Translations under genes and position numbers: made by a program | Part shown: positions 35,001-45,476 of the stretch, one piece after another | How the letters are laid out: each line of letters starts with the position of its first letter | How positions within the stretch are numbered: position 1 is the first letter of the stretch | Assembly (NCBI GenBank): GCA_028554755.1 | Contig: JAPTOF010000007.1 | Coordinates: 19,277,001-19,341,000 of the forward strand | Reading direction: 5' to 3' | Source: Cordia subcordata | Taxonomy: Eukaryota; Streptophyta; Magnoliopsida; Boraginales; Cordiaceae | DNA length: 64,000 bases | The notes under the pieces: generated by a model | Databases searched by the model: none | What the model was told of the DNA's origin: nothing | The model's input: the letters and a program-made list of their open reading frames with translations, nothing else

Positions 35001-35411
35001 TGCATTTACTTGGGTCCAAATCTTGTTGCCTGGGGATCCAAGAAGCAAGATATTGTCTCTAGATCAAGTTCAGAATCAGAGTACAGGGCACTTGCAACTT
35101 TAGGATCTGATTTGCTATGGTTTTTACATATTCTTAAATTTCTGCGGCTTTCACAGCTGACAAGTGCTACTATTTTCTATGATAACATAAGCACCTTATA
35201 TATGGCTAAAAATCCAATCGTCCATCAGTGTAGTAAGCACATTGAAATGGACGTTCATTTTGTCCGCGATTGCGTAACTGATGGAACATTTCTTTTGCAA
35301 TATATTTCCACAAAGAATCAGCCAGCAGATATTTTTACTAAGTCTCTGCATAGCACACGCTTTCAGGATCTTCGTGCCAAGCTTCCTGTTCTTCCAGCCC
35401 TGTCAGCTTGA
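32060..35411 (+). pseudogene. copia pol: protease, integrase, RT, RNase H
   Basis: The protease active site DTGA lies at about 32090. The GAG-pre-integrase zinc motif (HARLGHPS ... CNSCQLGK) spans about 32470-32590. Integrase core pieces CDVWGP and TPQQN span about 32655-32950. Reverse transcriptase has RYKARLVAKGYNQQ, QLDVKNAFLHDDL and the catalytic YVDD (about 34460). RNase H has SRSSSESEYRAL and the C-terminal motif STKNQPADIFTKSL. The frame is cut by many stops (for example near 34344, 34635, 34960) and several frameshifts. No active protein can be made. Confidence 0.9.
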
Positions 35412-35418
35412 GGGGGGG
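35410..35418 (+). other. Polypurine tract of the copia element
   Basis: GAGGGGGGG directly before the 3' LTR, the plus-strand priming site. Confidence 0.85.
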
Positions 35419-35577
35419 TGTAAATGGATAATCCAAATATATTCAAATGGCTTTATCTATATCTTTTAGATAATGTATCCGTTGTTCTTAACATATAAGA
35501 CTCCTTGTAAGCATATAATTTTGTATCTTTATATACTGAATATAATAAGATACAAGTGTGTTTTTGCCAACTTTACA
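35419..35577 (+). repeat. 3' LTR of the copia element
   Basis: 159 bp, starts TGTAAATGGATAATCC and ends ACTTTACA. It has a 22-bp segment (around ATCTTTTAGATAATGTATCC) absent from the 5' LTR. Confidence 0.95.
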
Positions 35578-35582
35578 CATAT

Positions 35583-38500
35583 TTATCTACTCTAGTGATT
35601 AGGAAAGAATCTTGATTCATCAAGCTAATATTATACCCTTGGTCAATCATCAATTACATTTAAGTTTGTTTGGTCTAATTGTGAAATTTCAGCTGTAAAA
35701 CTGCAGAGCTTTTAGTAGTAAAGATTTGGAGAAAAATGTCATTAAATAAAAGTCGTTGATTGATTGGCCTTACATTTTAGAATTTGAATTTTCAATTATT
35801 TTTAGTGTAATATTGAACTTTTATAAATATGGAATAGTATTTTTGGGAAAATAAGGGAAAAAATTTCTTACATAATATAAAAATAACTTATAAAAAAACT
35901 TTTTCTAAAAAAATTTAATTTGGGATTTCTAATTTTCAACTTTTTAACTTTAAATTTGATGTAAAAACTCTTTTAAAATAGATTAAATAAATCAACTATA
36001 ATTTTCAAATTTAATAAAAAAACTTAAAATATTTAAAATTGGGTCAAACAGAATTTAGTCAAATGAAGATGCCTCCTACTCGACCAAAGAAAAGGAAAAG
36101 CAACAAGCTCACCCGCTTTTGCTGTTCTCCCATGTGGCCCTTACAAATTCTTTCACGACAGTGGATATATTGGCACTGACTTAATGGACTTGGTCTTTAA
36201 CTGCAAATTCTTAAAATATAAAAGCCTCAGCGGTTTTGAACAATTATTGTAATAATTTAAACTATCATCAATCATATACAAACGACTAAAACAAAGAAAA
36301 ATTAATTAATTTGTAATAGAGAAATAAAAATGAAAGTATCATTAAATTTTGTCTTAAAGGATAATTATCATTTACAAATATTAATCGATTAGAAAAATTA
36401 ACATCTAGAAAAACAAAGCTAAGTTTTGTTCCATTATTTTTCAAATATCAGATTACCATATCTCATACCAACTGTTTTTATGAGAGAAAAACAAAAATCA
36501 ATCATTTATATACACGTACTACCATATTCATGAAATTCAAAAGTCCAAAAAAAGTTGGATAATGGAAAAGAGAAAAAGTATTTGAAAAAAAATTCTTTTT
36601 AAAGTTTTGAGCCCGACCACCGATTACCTAGCGGAGGCTAACCATCAGCGGAGCCCGACCATTGATTGGTAAACTCTGGCACAATTACTAGCCCTATGGC
36701 TAATACATCACATTAGATAGGACACTCAACTCAAAGTAAAAAATAAGGTTCAGATTCGAGTCATGAACCGTATCCTTTCCTTATTTTTACCACTTGGACA
36801 GTCTCTAGGGGTAAATAGATTATATATACATGTAAATGAATAATTGAGATTTTTTTTTTTCGTATTATTATGAGTGAGCATTAAATACGAGAGTATCGGA
36901 ATACTCAAACGTCTACACAAGATTGGTGCGGACCCCAGTCAAGCAGTCAACAAAAGCTGTCTGGATTGGCTGGACGGAAACATTAATCGTTTTTCATTGC
37001 CATCATAAGTCCATCATAACCAACAATTATCACCGGAATTTAACGTTACTTTCTCCAATTTGGACATCTTCTAACGCAACATTTAATGTGACAGAGTGTG
37101 TCTGCCCCGGGCCCTCCCTCTTCACATGGAAACATGGGCAGACGTTGTTCTCTTGTTGTCTGTATAATTTCGTGTCTTAGGTTTTTTTTTTTTTTCCTTT
37201 TTTTAGTTAAGAAAGAGAGGTAATACTCCAAAGGTTTTATTAGAACGAAAAAAGACATTTATTAAACAACGGCCCAACATGAAGTTATACCGTGATAGAC
37301 TTACTAAGTGAAAGATTGAGAAGAAATTGCAATTTTCAAAATAAAAAATTATAACTAAAAAGGAAAAGTTTCAATTATATTTGCTATGATATTTGTATTG
37401 ATTGGTACAAAATAGAGAGGTTGGTTTTAATGGTGTGGTTATATAACACTTAGCTAGGCTACTTGACCTCTTAGTCTTAGCTCAACTATTGGGCGTTTTA
37501 GTATCAGAGATAGTTTTTCATTTCTTTTAGATGACAAGAAGAATTAACACGCAGAACTCGACCACTAAATAATGAGTAAAACTCTATTACAAAATCAGAC
37601 CACCAAATGATAAACTCACAACTATAGAATCATTTCCCAAAATTGCATTAGATAAGTCAAGAATGGAATGTACAACAATATGATAGTAATGAATAAGTCA
37701 AAAAATTATTAGTGAGCTTCAATAAGTTAAAAAGGAGATTTTTCGCTGATAGCCTTTGTTTACGAATGTGACTCATGGTAACGATAATGGCAGGCCTAGT
37801 ACGGGAAAACTTAGCGAAGAAGAAATTAATCAAAATAATAATTGAAACATGGTTGGTCAACCTTAATATTCAATAATAAGCCAGCCATAGATTAAGCATC
37901 AAGACATAATGCGTATCTTCCAATGCATGAGGCTTCTAGATTTTGCTTCGACGTCTTCTTTTTCTTAATTACTTGTTTCTTCTTTCTTTTTAACATGTGA
38001 ATTCAAAGGTGCAAGGCATTCATGCTTGTAATTATCATTGCAAGTTACATTATCGACACGTTTCGATTGCATATTTGCGTTAATGAGCCATGAAGTAATC
38101 AAGTTTTAAAAGTGTAACCTTCTGCTATTATTACAAACATTACGACAACACTTTAATTTCGATGAAAAATGTCACCTCATCATTATTTTTGTGGGCTGAC
38201 CAGAAAAAAATAACTATTAATCTTTTACACAACGCTGCGCGGATAACTTTCCCTTCCTTTTGGAGAAGCAATTCGATTAAATAGAAATTAATATAGCTGG
38301 GACACTCTTCAGAGCGTCCAGTGGATGATTAATTATATAAATTCTTAGTGAAAGTTGCAACCAGTAACTAGCTAACCAATATGTGCACCTATTAGCCTTA
38401 CGGTAGCCGTGTATTAACGTGCAGCTTGGCCGACTCGTGAGTATTTTATTTTAGTTCCATCAATTTTTTGGTTGTAGGTTTTCTTCAACTGATTTTCCCT

Positions 38501-39714
38501 TATCACAAAACAAAAAAAATCAACCGATTCCAGTAATTATAAAAGTAGCGTATAGCAAGTTAATTAATAAGTGCCATTGACGAATTAAACATCTAATTAG
38601 GGAGAATAGATCCTAGTCTAACAGTTTAAGTAATTAATATATAGCTTCCTTTCAAGTCGAGTAGATCACAAAGAATTAAGAGATCTTTGCTGGTGCTGAC
38701 TTGGATTTCAGGTGACAACAAGTAGCAACGTGGCATTTTTACCGGCATGATTGATGCTAAAACTCTCTGCATGATTTAAGCGGAGTTGTAACGTCCTCCA
38801 AACCAACCGTTGAAAATGTGCAAATCCAAAGGTTGACAACAAATTAAATAATTACATTGGTGCAGTAGTAGGTTGGTTCCTCTGACCACAGTAAATTTAA
38901 TTAACCTATATAATGAGGCCAACCACGCCTAATTAATACAACATCTCCAAAATAAGCCAACCAACATTAGTTTTTATTAAAATATTCATGATGTATAACG
39001 TTGATAACAATTGCTTGTGAATGTCGGAAATGATTTGTTTTTTTTTTTTTTTTTCCTTGAGTAATAATTAATACGAGAATTGGTTTTAATTATAGTCTTT
39101 ATGTATGCCAAGACAAAATTATAATAAAACATCATTCCAGCGTGACTCTTCCCCCATCCTCACATGCTCTTTTCTCCAATATGTATACATGATTTATACA
39201 GCTATGCAAGTTTATTCTTGGATCTGATTTTACCTTTCAAATGCAAAATTGATGTCTTTCTACAATCACCCAGAACACCAAAAAAAGAAAAAAGAGAAAA
39301 GGACAAAAACAAAAGGAAAAAACAATAAAGCAAGAAAAATGCCGTTTCTCTTCTTCTCTCCAATTAGGGTTTAAGGTATATTTAGCCTGTAATCGTAGTT
39401 GTAATATTTACTAATCTTATACTTATAAAATCATTTCAATTTTAATTAGTTTTTACAGTTTCAATACTTTCATCTCTAAATTTACTTAAATTTTATTGGC
39501 AAATACTTTAATTATGTTCTTAAACTTATATATTCGGTAATATCGATTAGTTTTCACAGTCTCACTGAATTTAATATTCAGAATAACTTAATATTCAATT
39601 GAAAAGAAATTCTAGAATCAACATTTCTAGACTTAACTGCGTAAAGCGACTTAGTTTTCACAATTTTATTAGTTTTCATCTTCAAAATCTACAAATAACA
39701 TCATTCTTGTAAAT
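35583..39714. other. Gene-free AT-rich stretch
   Basis: No protein family, tRNA or complete element recognised. A GC-richer segment at about 36600-36830 contains a tRNA-like B-box phrase (GGTTCAGATTCGAGTC). Another at about 36920-37150 is unique-looking but non-coding. Confidence 0.4.
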
Positions 39715-40990
39715 GACTAAATGCATATACACTAATAATGTATAGATTACTAGTCAAATTTACATTTGAGCTTGGGTGATTCAACCTAGACGAATATGTA
39801 GGACAAACAACAAGCTAACATAGTCAATTTGGGGACATCGGTACGTGCTGGTCAAAAGGACTCTAATGCTCAAGTCAATAAACAGATCAAACAACTCGAG
39901 TATAGAAAGTTACGCTTAGGGGATTTGATTAAGTTGGTACCTTCTTGGAGTTGAGTGGTCCGCGGAGTTAAAGAATGCAAATCAAGTCAAGACTACCCAT
40001 ATCAATAGCCAATTTAGCTTCAACTGAGTTGCTTCCTAACCCTATGAAGGTATTTGATAGGCTATCGGGTATAACCCACTTCCACTATTTGACCTTCAGA
40101 TCTCCCATACAAATCATGTTACTGCGCGACCCATTTAAACTAATGTACAACCCCCAAGCTCTATTCTTCATGCGCCTGACACACTTTCCATTATTTTGCA
40201 ACACGTGTCATAGCATAGATTTTATAAATAGGACTTGTGCACACAAAGCAAGGTAAGCCATTTTCGTTTAGAGAAGACTCCTAAAATAGAATACTCTCCC
40301 CCCTCTCTCTCACACATAAATTAATATTTACAAATAGCTTTCTTACTTGAGTATCTAAAGACCTTTGGCTAGCACCCCATTAGTGTTTAGCTGTCATTGT
40401 TTTGCAAGACACATCATCACCGGAGATAGCACACCTAGAGTTTAGAGCATCCATTTCCTTTAATTGGTTCCTCGATAGATCAGTAATAATTTGGTCATGC
40501 CCCTGACCCTATAGGCCTAGACATGTCTCCTGCGTTGATTGGTTTCTTGGTTGACACGTGGTTACTTCTGGTTACTGCATGATCATACGTGTGGCTTGGA
40601 TATCATCAACAGTGATGTGATCGTTGGTTTCTCGAGGATCGTACATCAGATCATGATGGGTGATGTTTTCAGGTTCTGGGTTGCCTATAAATATTTGCCC
40701 ATCTCTTTCATTTCACATGTTTGCAAAATCTATGGAGCTCAGAGCTTTTCTTTGTTGTGCAAAATCTGTGGAGCTTGGAGCTTTTCTTACTTTTAGTTAT
40801 TATGACCTCAAATTGATAATGTTATATTATTAGTCAAATTTCTCCACTCTGGCTTTGGGTGGTTTGACCTGTGCATAACCTAGAAGACAAATAGTAAGAT
40901 ATTGGATCAATTGAGGAACATTGGTGTGGTGCTAGCCAAAGAGACTCTAATACTCTAATTGAACAACTTGAACAAACAAAATTATGTACG
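39715..40990. repeat. Possible decayed LTR pair
   Basis: Two related stretches lie in direct orientation, about 39715-39920 and about 40815-40980. They share the order 'GCTTGGGTGATTCAACCT', 'TAGGACAAACAA', 'GGGGACATCGGT', 'GGACTCTAATGCTC' in diverged form. These phrases resemble plant LTR sequence. The interior has no recognisable gag or pol, so a deleted or non-autonomous LTR element is the best guess. Confidence 0.35.
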
Positions 40991-41010
40991 TGCTTAAAGT
41001 TTTGAGAATG

Positions 41011-41278
41011 CCATCTTTATCTTTGGGGTAGTTAGGTATTTATAAATCTCTTTAGTGTGGGGTTTGGCTAGGAACTATCTCTATAAGTAACTATAAAACT
41101 ATTGGATTCCCATAAAGAGTAGTTGTTAGAATTTCAGAAGATTTCCATCTTTATCTTTGGGGTTGTTAGGTATTTATAAATCTCTTTAGGGATGGGGTTT
41201 GGCTAGGAACTATCTCTTTAATAGCCATAAAAATAGTTGAGTATCGTAAGGAGTAGTTGTTAGAATTTCAAAAGATGG
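41011..41278. repeat. Tandem duplication, two units of about 134 bp
   Basis: Both units start CCATCTTTATCTTTGGGG and pass through GTATTTATAAATCTCTTTAG and GGCTAGGAACTATCTCT. The second unit begins at 41145. Non-coding. Confidence 0.8.
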
Positions 41279-41472
41279 ATTGTGTGGCTAGGTAAAATAT
41301 ATCCTTTAGTCATCGAACTTGACTCCAACTAATTGGAGACTACATGTGGCGAGATTCCAACCCCAAATAATTTAGTATCTTTTCCGAGTGGATGATATCT
41401 AAATCTGTATAATAGAAATTAGATTAGAGCTACCCATATCATACACCATACAAAATCAACCAACCAATTTAG

Positions 41473-41699
41473 GACTTGTTTGGATTGGTTTTTTTTTTAA
41501 GGAAAAAATTACTTTTTTTCTTGAAAAAATGACATTAAATTGGTAATAACTATTTAATTTAGCTTTTAAAAAAACTGAAACTCTGAAAAAGCTCAAATAT
41601 AACTTTTTTTAGAAGCCAGAATTTTCAACTTTTCAAAAAAAGTTGTTTTTCAGAAGTTGTTAAAAAATACTTTTAAAAAAAAACAATTCAAACGGATCC
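41473..41699. mobile_element. Harbinger/Tourist-type MITE, best preserved copy
   Basis: 227 bp with terminal inverted repeats GGACTTGTTTGGATTGGTT and (reverse complement of the right end) GGATCCGTTTGAATTGTTT, flanked by TTA on both sides (41470-41472, 41700-41702). A 3-bp TWA target site is the hallmark of PIF/Harbinger elements. Confidence 0.8.
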
Positions 41700-42233
41700 T
41701 TAGAGCCTATTTGGCTTTCCTATTTTGGGGTTTGTAAGCCTCCACAGTAAAAAACCCCTTTCATATATTTTTTTATTATTAAAACTTATAAGTTCCAAAA
41801 TATGTGAGCCTAGGTTGTTAATAGTTTGCATGCCCTCTTTTTTTTTTTTTTTTTTTAAGGGTTAACTAGAGGTGAACCTCTTTCTCATCTGACCAGGCGC
41901 ATGGCCAGGGTGGGATGTTAAGCGAGGATGTGCGTGAGTGGCGCGCAGAGAGACCAAGCGGGTTTGAAATCCGTGACATGCCACTTACCAACTCACCTAT
42001 GCCCCTGGGGGCTTATTTTTATTTTTTGCGTTTACCTTACACTAATCACGAAGACGTCCACTTGCGACTCAGACTTTAACCACTCGCCAACCCCAACTCT
42101 CCAATTGTACATATTTTTCTTTTCTTCACTTCTTTTTTCTTTTCTTTTGGGTCCGTTCTTTTCTTGGCTTCTCACCTCCCTTTTTCAGTACTTATCGCTC
42201 AGATCTCCTCATGCATACCAACCCACCTATATC

Positions 42234-42959
42234 TAGGGATGACAATAAAATGAGTGATTTAGGGTATTCGGTATCGACTGATCCGATTAAAATCTGATAA
42301 AAGCCGTCTTGTTAAGAACTTAAAATAGATCCGGAACGATTAAAAATACCCGTTAGGTTTTGGAACAGAACTGGAATTGACCCTCCGAGTACCCAGATTC
42401 CCGAACCCGGTTATACATATACATATATGTACAGATATATATGTGTGTGTGTTTATATATATAGGGGGTGTGTGTGTATATAGGTGCTTTATATTTATTA
42501 ATTAATTATAGTTTTAAGTACATAAGTACATATTATATACTAAAAATTAAGAAAATTTTTTTACTTTCTGGTAGTAGTAAGGTTTGGGCCTTTAACCTTT
42601 TACTTTTTAAAATTTTATTATTTTAATATATTTTAGGGATATTGTTTAAATTTTTTGGGAAAAATTATTTGATTGGTTAGTTTTTTAAATTTTAGTGATT
42701 TAATTTGGTTTCCGGGGTTGAGAACATGTATTAAATTCAGGTTCGGGACATTTCTTGTTAAAATTTTTTATTTAAATTTAAAAATTTTTTAATTGGGTTT
42801 GGGACGTTCCAGGTACCCGCGAGTATGAGACGTTCCGGAAATGGGATTCCCATTTAATTTTTATTTGGGTTTGGGACAGAAATGGGAATTGGGATACTAT
42901 CCGAATAGTGGATTTGGGATTCCTTTATGGATAGGGCACTCGTCCTGTTGTCATCCCTA
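42234..42959. mobile_element. hAT-like non-autonomous TIR element
   Basis: Ends TAGGGATGACAA and TTGTCATCCCTA are exact inverted repeats of 12 bp. Flanks CCTATATC and CCCGTATC agree at 6 of 8 positions, consistent with an old 8-bp hAT target duplication. The interior has imperfect subterminal repeats with 'GGGTTTGGGAC' and 'TTCCGGAA' phrases and no coding sequence. Confidence 0.65.
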
Positions 42960-43341
42960 CCCGTATCATCTCCCCACCCCTATGTTCCCTCGTGTCGAAT
43001 CTCTCCACCTAACACGTGCCAAGCAACTAGATATTTAACCCTCCGGTAAAATCTCCAACATACCCCTACCAGATTCACACGCACAGCCCACCCACGGGGG
43101 ACATTATAGTCAATTCAAACCCCCCAAAGAAGGGACCCCACATGCTCCGCTAATAATTGATCATTCTCCGAATCCCATCTGTACTCTTGCTGGCATTTTC
43201 CATTCAGCACCATTTTTTTGCTTCTCCAACCTCTCACTCTTCTTATACTTGCAAACTACACTATGCTGCTGTCCTAGTGTGTTCATCTTCTCAAGTGAAC
43301 ACAAATAAATAAATAAATAAAAACAAAAATAAGATTAAAAA

Positions 43342-43854
43342 ATGGTCTCCTCTCAACAATCTTTCACCTGTTTTTGCATTGTATTTGTTTCTTTCTTGAT
43401 ATGTAGCTTGTTAATAGGAACCATAGCTGATGATGATTCGATATACGACGTGCTAAGAGAGCATGGCTTGCCAATGGGTTTACTCCCAAAAGGCGTAAAA
43501 GATTTCAATCTCGATGGTGAAGGCAACTTTGAGGTGTATCTTGAACAAGCCTGCAATGCCAAGTTTGAAAATGAAATACATTACGATAGGAATGTTTCCG
43601 GGACGTTGAGCTATGGCCAGATCGCCGGGTTGTCTGGCATATCGGCGCAGGAACTTTTCCTTTGGTTTCCGGTGAAGGAGATTCGTGTCGATATTCCCAG
43701 TTCCGGTTTGATTTACTTCGACGTGGGTGTGGTTTCTAAGCAGTTCTCTTTGTCTTCGTTCGAGACTCCCAGGGATTGTGTTGCTGTTCAGGCTGAGGTG
43801 ATTGAATTGCGTGACGGGGAGCACTTAGTTGAGAGCTTGTCCAAGGTTTCGTAG
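43342..43854 (+). CDS. DUF538 family protein, secreted or membrane-associated
   Basis: A single-exon gene of 170 residues, close to the usual length for the family. The N-terminus has a hydrophobic stretch (about residues 8-28) followed by a small-residue site, a likely signal peptide. The DUF538 domain starts with SIYDVLREHGLPMGLLPKGV, the conserved opening, and continues with GEGNFEVYL, SGISAQELFLWFPVKEIRVD and SGLIYFDVGVVSKQFSLSSF. The biochemical function of DUF538 proteins is not settled; they are plant-specific. The start is the first ATG of the frame, after an A-rich leader with an AAATA repeat. No lesion seen. Confidence 0.92.
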   Translation: MVSSQQSFTCFCIVFVSFLICSLLIGTIADDDSIYDVLREHGLPMGLLPKGVKDFNLDGEGNFEVYLEQACNAKFENEIHYDRNVSGTLSYGQIAGLSGISAQELFLWFPVKEIRVDIPSSGLIYFDVGVVSKQFSLSSFETPRDCVAVQAEVIELRDGEHLVESLSKVS

Positions 43855-44848
43855 ATGTTGTAAATTTGAGAAAACATTTTTGATTTGTTGAATACATAAT
43901 ATATGATTCGTTCATTGGATTCAAGTTGAGAATTTGATTGATATGAAACTCTGCTTCATTTTTATTCTTTACTTATGTTGGAAAGATTCAAAAATTTTTA
44001 AAATTATTTTTGGATTATTATTGGAGAAAATTTATAAACCCCTGTAAATAGTTTTAACTGTACAAGGGTCTTAAGCTATAGCAATAGATGACTTGCAGGA
44101 AAATAAGAGAAGGGTGAGAGATTGAATGCAGAAAATTAGATGACTTGTTATGATAGATTTTAGTTTTATTTTATGAATTTCTTATTTGATTCTTTTACAA
44201 TCTTCAATATGTAATTAAACACTTTTGATTATCAATTACTATCCAGAATCAGTCTTTTCGGTTAGTTTTACGTTACTATTGCCCAAGTACATTTCCTTTT
44301 ACTTCTGCCAGAGAGTTTTATGTGCATTTGTGTCTGAAAGATTTTGTTTTGATGAGCAGAGTCGATGGGGGCATCGGGATGATTCTGGTATCGCGATTTT
44401 GTAGATTTAGCCGGAAGATGGTTTATACAGCGCTTCAGCTCAATCAACTGATGGTGGGGGTGTTCAAGAGTTCCATTTGTGTACATGTCTGTGGAGGGTC
44501 TAGAGTAGAAGGTGAAATGGTTTCATTGAAGTGTGTCTGCTTACAGCTCCATGTATAGTGCATAGTCCAAGAGGATAAAGAAGGCATCAGTGTAGTTATA
44601 ATGCTGAGAAACAGAGATTTTTCCGATAATGCAGGAGCACGAGTTCAAGGCGATCAGGTGATAAAAGGCACCAAGTTTGTTTCATAATGCTGAATTTTCG
44701 TATGAATATGGTGTTAATTTATGTAGTAATTTATGAGATATATACACGATTCGACCACGAAAAAATATGTACAAATTGCTTGCTGATGTTTTTCACATTT
44801 CAGAAAATTGCTCTCTCTCTTGTGGATTTGCTATTGACTGGTGTTTTA

Positions 44849-45079
44849 GGGTGCGTTTCGATTGGTTTTTTTTTAAAAGCATTTTTTTTAACAACTTCTG
44901 AAAAATAAGTTTTTTAAAAAAGCTGAAAATTCTGCCTTATAAAAAAAAATTGTATTTTAGTTTTTTTTTTTCTAGAGTTTCAACTTTTTTTTAAACCAAA
45001 TCAAATAGTTATTGCAAATTTAGTATAACTTTTTTATGAAAAAAAGTGCATTTTTCTAAAAAAAAAAAAAACTAATCCT
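44849..45079. mobile_element. Harbinger-type MITE
   Basis: Preceded by TTA, begins GGGTGCGTTTCGATTGG and ends AACTAATCC followed by TTTA. The interior shares 'AGAGTTTCAACTTTTTTTTAAACCAA' order with 27784-27970. Confidence 0.6.
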
Positions 45080-45206
45080 TTAGTCTGACTTACAATACAG
45101 TGGTTGCCACCATTGTGGGGGAGCAGAAAACAAGCAGAAATTGGCTTAATCTGCAAGTAGTGTAATAACTTAGGTCCAACGACTGACCTCTCACTGCGTT
45201 GAGTCT

Positions 45207-45476
45207 AATCAATTAGCCCGAAATACTTAAGCCAGTGATGATAGTAATAGGGAACTCAAGTCATTATAAAATACACACAAATCTCGGACAAAACCAATGT
45301 AGGATGGAGCGTTATAGACTCTCCCCTTCTCGTCGCGGCCTAGACACAAACAGAACGTACCCACTGTCCAAAACTCCAAGCAACATGAAAACCGTTCAGA
45401 GCCTGTGTATTTTATAAAATTATTTGAATTCACTGCTATTATTATCACTGACTTAAGTAGTTTGGATTAATTAATT
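45207..45476. mobile_element. TIR element with about 70-bp arms
   Basis: The left arm reads AATCAATTAGCCCGAAATAC and the right arm in reverse complement AATTAATTAATCCAAACTAC. Both continue through TTAAGYCAGTGAT and end in TATAAAATACACA. The centre (about 45280-45400) is GC-richer and non-coding. The superfamily is not assigned. Confidence 0.6.

Larger units (their letters stand above)
30881..35577 (+). mobile_element. Ty1/copia LTR retrotransposon, complete but decayed
   Basis: LTRs at 30881-31017 and 35419-35577, both TG...CA, are flanked by the identical 5-bp duplication CATAT (30876-30880, 35578-35582). The order gag, protease, integrase, reverse transcriptase, RNase H defines copia rather than gypsy. 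Very short LTRs and the gag type suggest the Ale/Retrofit lineage (inference). The LTRs differ by about eight substitutions and one 22-bp indel by eye, so the insertion is old. Confidence 0.95.

Noticed and set aside
36600..36840. tRNA gene or tRNA-derived SINE suggested by GGTTCAGATTCGAGTC
   Set aside because: Only a B-box-like phrase is present; no A box at the right distance, no cloverleaf, no poly(A) or target duplication found.
41860..42020. Possible SINE or tRNA-like segment with GGGTTTGAAATCC
   Set aside because: No second promoter box, tail or flanking duplication could be recognised.
43353..43824. Minus-strand frames opposite the DUF538 gene
   Set aside because: Antisense shadows; the plus-strand frame has a signal peptide and the full domain.
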